From: an uncultured Lachnospiraceae bacterium
Lineage (GTDB): Bacteria; Bacillota; Clostridia; Lachnospirales; Lachnospiraceae
Assembly (NCBI GenBank): GCA_910586005.1
Contig: CAJUHG010000007.1
Location: 1-64,000, forward strand
Length of the DNA: 64,000 nt
Reading direction: 5' to 3'
The translations under genes and the position numbers were made by a program. Under the pieces are notes generated by a model that did no database searches, had not been told where the DNA came from, and saw only the letters and a program-made list of their open reading frames with translations. Positions 61,212 through 64,000 of the stretch are shown here, in pieces; positions within the stretch are counted from its first letter, which is position 1; each line of letters starts with the position of its first letter.

Positions 61212-62711
61212 CTAATTTAAACTTGTAATAAATTTATCAAATGCTTTCTGACCTTCTTCTGTTCTCTTATATACTCCAGCATGTTCTAATACCATACTAA
61301 ATACTAATGCAATTTCCTTCTTAAGAATATCCATAACATTGTCACTGGTAACTTCTTCATATTTAGGAAGAAACTCTTCTACCCAATCTGCATGTTTTTC
61401 AATCGTTTCATCTGCACGAATATCTTTCTTATTTACAATAGCATCTGCCAATGTTTCCATTTCATCTTTTAAACGTGCAGGAAGCACTGCAAGACCCATT
61501 ACCTCGATTAATCCAATATTTTCTTTTTTGATATGATGCAGTTCTGCATGTGGATGATATACACCTAAAGGATGTTCTTCTGTTGTAATATTATTGCGCA
61601 ACACCAAATCCAATTCATAGAAATCACCACGTTTTCTAGCAATTGGGGTAATTGTATTATGAGGCTCCCCATCTGTTTCTGCAAAAATAAATGCAGCCTC
61701 ATCTGTATATCCTCTCCATGCATTTAAAATCTTATCTGCAAGAGCAATCAAACGTTCTGTATCAGCACCAGCAATTCTAATTACTGACATAGGCCATTTT
61801 ACAATACCAGCCTTTATATCTTCAAAACCAGCAATTGTAAATTCTCTTTCCACAGGAGCTTTCGCCATAGAAAATTCATAACTTCCTCCTTGGAAATGAT
61901 CATGGCTCAAAATAGAACCTCCTACAATTGGTAAGTCTGCATTAGAACCCACAATATAATGTGGGAACTGTTTTACAAAATCAAATAACTTACAGAAAGT
62001 TCCATGCTCAATTTTCATTGGAATATGTTTGGAATTAAATACAATACAATGTTCATTGTAATATACATAAGGAGAATACTGGAATCCCCATTTGCTGTCT
62101 TGAATTGTCACTGGAATAATACGGTGATTTTGTCTTGCTGGATGATTAATTCTTCCTGCATATCCCTCATTTTCTACACATAAAAGACATTTTGGGTATC
62201 CACTCTGTTTTGCATTTTTCGCTGCTGCAATTGCTTTTGGATCTTTTTCAGGCTTTGATAAATTAATGGTAATATCCATCTCACCATAAGGGGTCTGTGC
62301 TTTCCATTTTACATCTTTCGCAATTCGATAACATCTAATATAGTCACTATCCTGGCTTAATTGATAATAAAAATCAGTAGCCGCCTTTGCACCTTCTTGA
62401 TTGTAAATATTCCAGAATTTTGTAATTACTTCACTAGGACGAGGCATTAATTTTGACATTAATTTTGTATCAAATAAATCACGATACACCACACCATTCT
62501 CTTCTAACACACCGTTTTCATAAGCATAGTCTAGAAGTTCTTTCAACACAGGTTCCAACTCTACATTTTCATATGTTTCTTCTGGTTCCTCATATTCCTC
62601 TATTTGCAAGGTTTCCAACAATTGATTTGTTGTGAAAATCACATCTTCTTTTGCAATTAAATTTCGCTCTAATCCATAGCATACTAATTTTTTAATTGCT
62701 TCATTTATCAT
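61212..62711 (-). CDS. galT: Galactose-1-phosphate uridylyltransferase (class II GalT)
   Basis: A 499-residue Firmicute-type (class II) GalT of the Leloir pathway, exchanging UMP between UDP-glucose and galactose-1-phosphate. Motifs: NHPARQNHRIIPVTI, GSNADLPIVGGSILSHDHFQGG, and GVYHPHAELHHIKKENIGLIEVMGLAVLPARL. The ATG at 62711 has GGAGG 8 bp upstream; the frame extends 22 codons further without conserved sequence. It follows galK by about 120 bp on the same strand. Confidence 0.94.
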   Translation of the reverse strand: MINEAIKKLVCYGLERNLIAKEDVIFTTNQLLETLQIEEYEEPEETYENVELEPVLKELLDYAYENGVLEENGVVYRDLFDTKLMSKLMPRPSEVITKFWNIYNQEGAKAATDFYYQLSQDSDYIRCYRIAKDVKWKAQTPYGEMDITINLSKPEKDPKAIAAAKNAKQSGYPKCLLCVENEGYAGRINHPARQNHRIIPVTIQDSKWGFQYSPYVYYNEHCIVFNSKHIPMKIEHGTFCKLFDFVKQFPHYIVGSNADLPIVGGSILSHDHFQGGSYEFSMAKAPVEREFTIAGFEDIKAGIVKWPMSVIRIAGADTERLIALADKILNAWRGYTDEAAFIFAETDGEPHNTITPIARKRGDFYELDLVLRNNITTEEHPLGVYHPHAELHHIKKENIGLIEVMGLAVLPARLKDEMETLADAIVNKKDIRADETIEKHADWVEEFLPKYEEVTSDNVMDILKKEIALVFSMVLEHAGVYKRTEEGQKAFDKFITSLN

Positions 62712-62832
62712 AACAAAAACCTCCATTTTCTTTTTACCTAAATATGTCTCTGGCAGATTGCAGAATCTCTTACCCACGTCTTACGAGCATACGCATCAAC
62801 CTGAGCAATCTCACAGAATGTGATATCTATTG

Positions 62833-64000
62833 TTATTCTAATACTTTAATTCCACCATATGGTCTTACTTTTAATACATGACAAGAACCTGCACCATACA
62901 CACTATCAAGCATTGTTCTATACTCTTCTACAAAATCATCTGCTACAAAAGCTTGAATGGTTCCAGCAAATCCACCACCATGCACACGACTAACCCCATG
63001 ACCTTTTAGTATGCTATCACTAACAGCAAGCCCCATAGAAACACTTTGATTTTGTACATCCTTATTTGTATAAATATTTTGCAGATATTTAAAAGAAGAA
63101 TCCCCAGATTCTTTTACTGTCTGTAAAAATCCATTAAAATCTCCTGCATTCAATGCAGCAACTTCTCTTTCCACACGCACATCTTCTTCAAAGAAATGTA
63201 ACGCACGTAGTACAGGACGATCTCCACATTTCTCCCGAATTTTAGAAATATTTTTATAGAAATCTTTGGCATCTACTTCTCTTAAAAAATCTTTTCCAAA
63301 AAATTCTGCTACTTTTTTCATTTCTTGAGGAATCAAAGCATAGTCATCTGTTAAATCTGCATGAGAACCCTTGGTATCTGTGATACAAAGACTGTGATGA
63401 TAAGCACTGAAATCAACCTCTACCTTTTCCACAATTGGATGTTCTGGATCTGCAAAATCAATATGTATCAATCCACCCACAGAACATGCCATCTGATCCA
63501 TCAATCCACAAGGTTTTCCAAAGAAAACATTCTCTGCATATTGTGCCACTTGTGCAATTTCCACAGAACTAATAGACATATCATTATATAATCCAGATAG
63601 AATTGTTCCCACAAGTACCTCAAAAGCTGCCGAACTAGACATTCCTGCTCCATTTAGTACATCGCTTGTTACATAGGCTTGAAAACCACCTACTTGATGT
63701 CCATTCTTCTTAAGCCCATATACCATTCCGCGAATTAAACCTGCAGAAGTCCCTTCTTCTGCATCTTTTTTTTCTAACTCACTAAGATCTACTGTAATCA
63801 TAGGGTAACCATCAGATAATAGCTTAATTACATTTTCCTCTAATTTACTTGCTACTGCAATGGCATCCAGATTAATAGACGCAGCTAGAACTTCTCCATG
63901 CTGATGGTCTGTATGATTGCCGCCTACTTCACTTCTTCCCGCTGCACTGAATAATTCTACTTCACCTGAACCATACAACTCTTCGTATTTTTGGATTGCT
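62833..64000 (-). CDS. galK: Galactokinase (5' end outside the window)
   Basis: A GHMP-family galactokinase, at least 389 residues visible. The signature near the N-terminus reads AAGRSEVGGNHTDHQHG, an atypical form of GRVNLIGEHTDY, and the ATP-binding loop GAGMSSSAAFEVLVG and motif GGGFAGTIQAFV are intact. The frame stays open to position 64000 (AIQKYEEL precedes the TTG at 63978), so that TTG is not a convincing start and the gene is cut by the window edge. It forms the Leloir pair with galT. Confidence 0.9.
   Translation of the reverse strand, partial: AIQKYEELYGSGEVELFSAAGRSEVGGNHTDHQHGEVLAASINLDAIAVASKLEENVIKLLSDGYPMITVDLSELEKKDAEEGTSAGLIRGMVYGLKKNGHQVGGFQAYVTSDVLNGAGMSSSAAFEVLVGTILSGLYNDMSISSVEIAQVAQYAENVFFGKPCGLMDQMACSVGGLIHIDFADPEHPIVEKVEVDFSAYHHSLCITDTKGSHADLTDDYALIPQEMKKVAEFFGKDFLREVDAKDFYKNISKIREKCGDRPVLRALHFFEEDVRVEREVAALNAGDFNGFLQTVKESGDSSFKYLQNIYTNKDVQNQSVSMGLAVSDSILKGHGVSRVHGGGFAGTIQAFVADDFVEEYRTMLDSVYGAGSCHVLKVRPYGGIKVLE

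Noticed and set aside
62833..63978. TTG at 63978 as the galK start codon
   Set aside because: The frame remains open to the window edge with residues that fit an extended GalK N-terminus, and no ribosome binding site precedes the TTG.
1..64000. Prophage, insertion sequence or integrative element
   Set aside because: No integrase, transposase, phage structural gene or tRNA-att arrangement was seen; the repeats found are short and non-coding.

Overview
The window looks like chromosomal DNA of a low-GC, spore-forming, motile gut Firmicute, most likely a member of the Lachnospiraceae. I infer this from the AT-rich sequence, strong GGAGG ribosome binding sites, T-box and lysine riboswitches, spoIIID, class III fructose bisphosphatase, two chemoreceptors, AgrC/AgrA-type two-component systems, a gut-type beta-glucuronidase and an atypical galactokinase. 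No rRNA, tRNA, CRISPR array, prophage or transposase gene was seen.

Layout. 0-3.8 kb: sucrose/fructoside locus (edge of a probable PTS permease, PhnP-like MBL protein, GH32 hydrolase, divergent LacI regulator with operator-like repeats). 4.1-6.8 kb: leuA fused to an AraC-type DNA-binding domain, behind a T-box leader. 7.0-14.1 kb: spoIIID, a 1444-residue Ig-like surface protein and a LytTR/GHKL two-component pair. 14.1-23.3 kb: nucleic-acid genes (YjbR protein, topoisomerase III, two tandem COG3541-type nucleotidyltransferases, DnaQ-like exonuclease, deoxyinosine glycosylase, serS) plus a zinc-ribbon membrane protein. 23.5-31 kb: second GHKL/LytTR pair, CE4 deacetylase, HAD hydrolase, GntR plus DUF5808-like membrane protein, MATE transporter. 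31.1-33.8 kb: a TetM/EF-G-like GTPase fused to a Rae1/YacP-type nuclease domain. 34.4-43.7 kb: partial cobalamin cluster (precorrin-2 dehydrogenase, cbiC, cobA, cbiP, cobD) interspersed with putP, an RpiB-like isomerase, a GNAT enzyme and a chemoreceptor. 44-53.6 kb: fbp, dapB and dapA under a lysine riboswitch, a second corrinoid adenosyltransferase, a two-OB-fold SSB-like protein, cyclophilin, an orphan ParA/TadZ-like protein, amidase and solitary fabH. 54-64 kb: Cache chemoreceptor, hflX, beta-glucuronidase with MATE transporter, galT and galK (galK runs off the window).

The most notable signals are the two domain fusions (LeuA-AraC and TetM-like-Rae1) and a dense set of dispersed palindromic repeats in the intergenic spaces. 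At least four families recur, often next to stop codons, inside a riboswitch leader, or stacked as in 33.8-34.4 kb. All assignments come from reading the sequence; no database search was possible.
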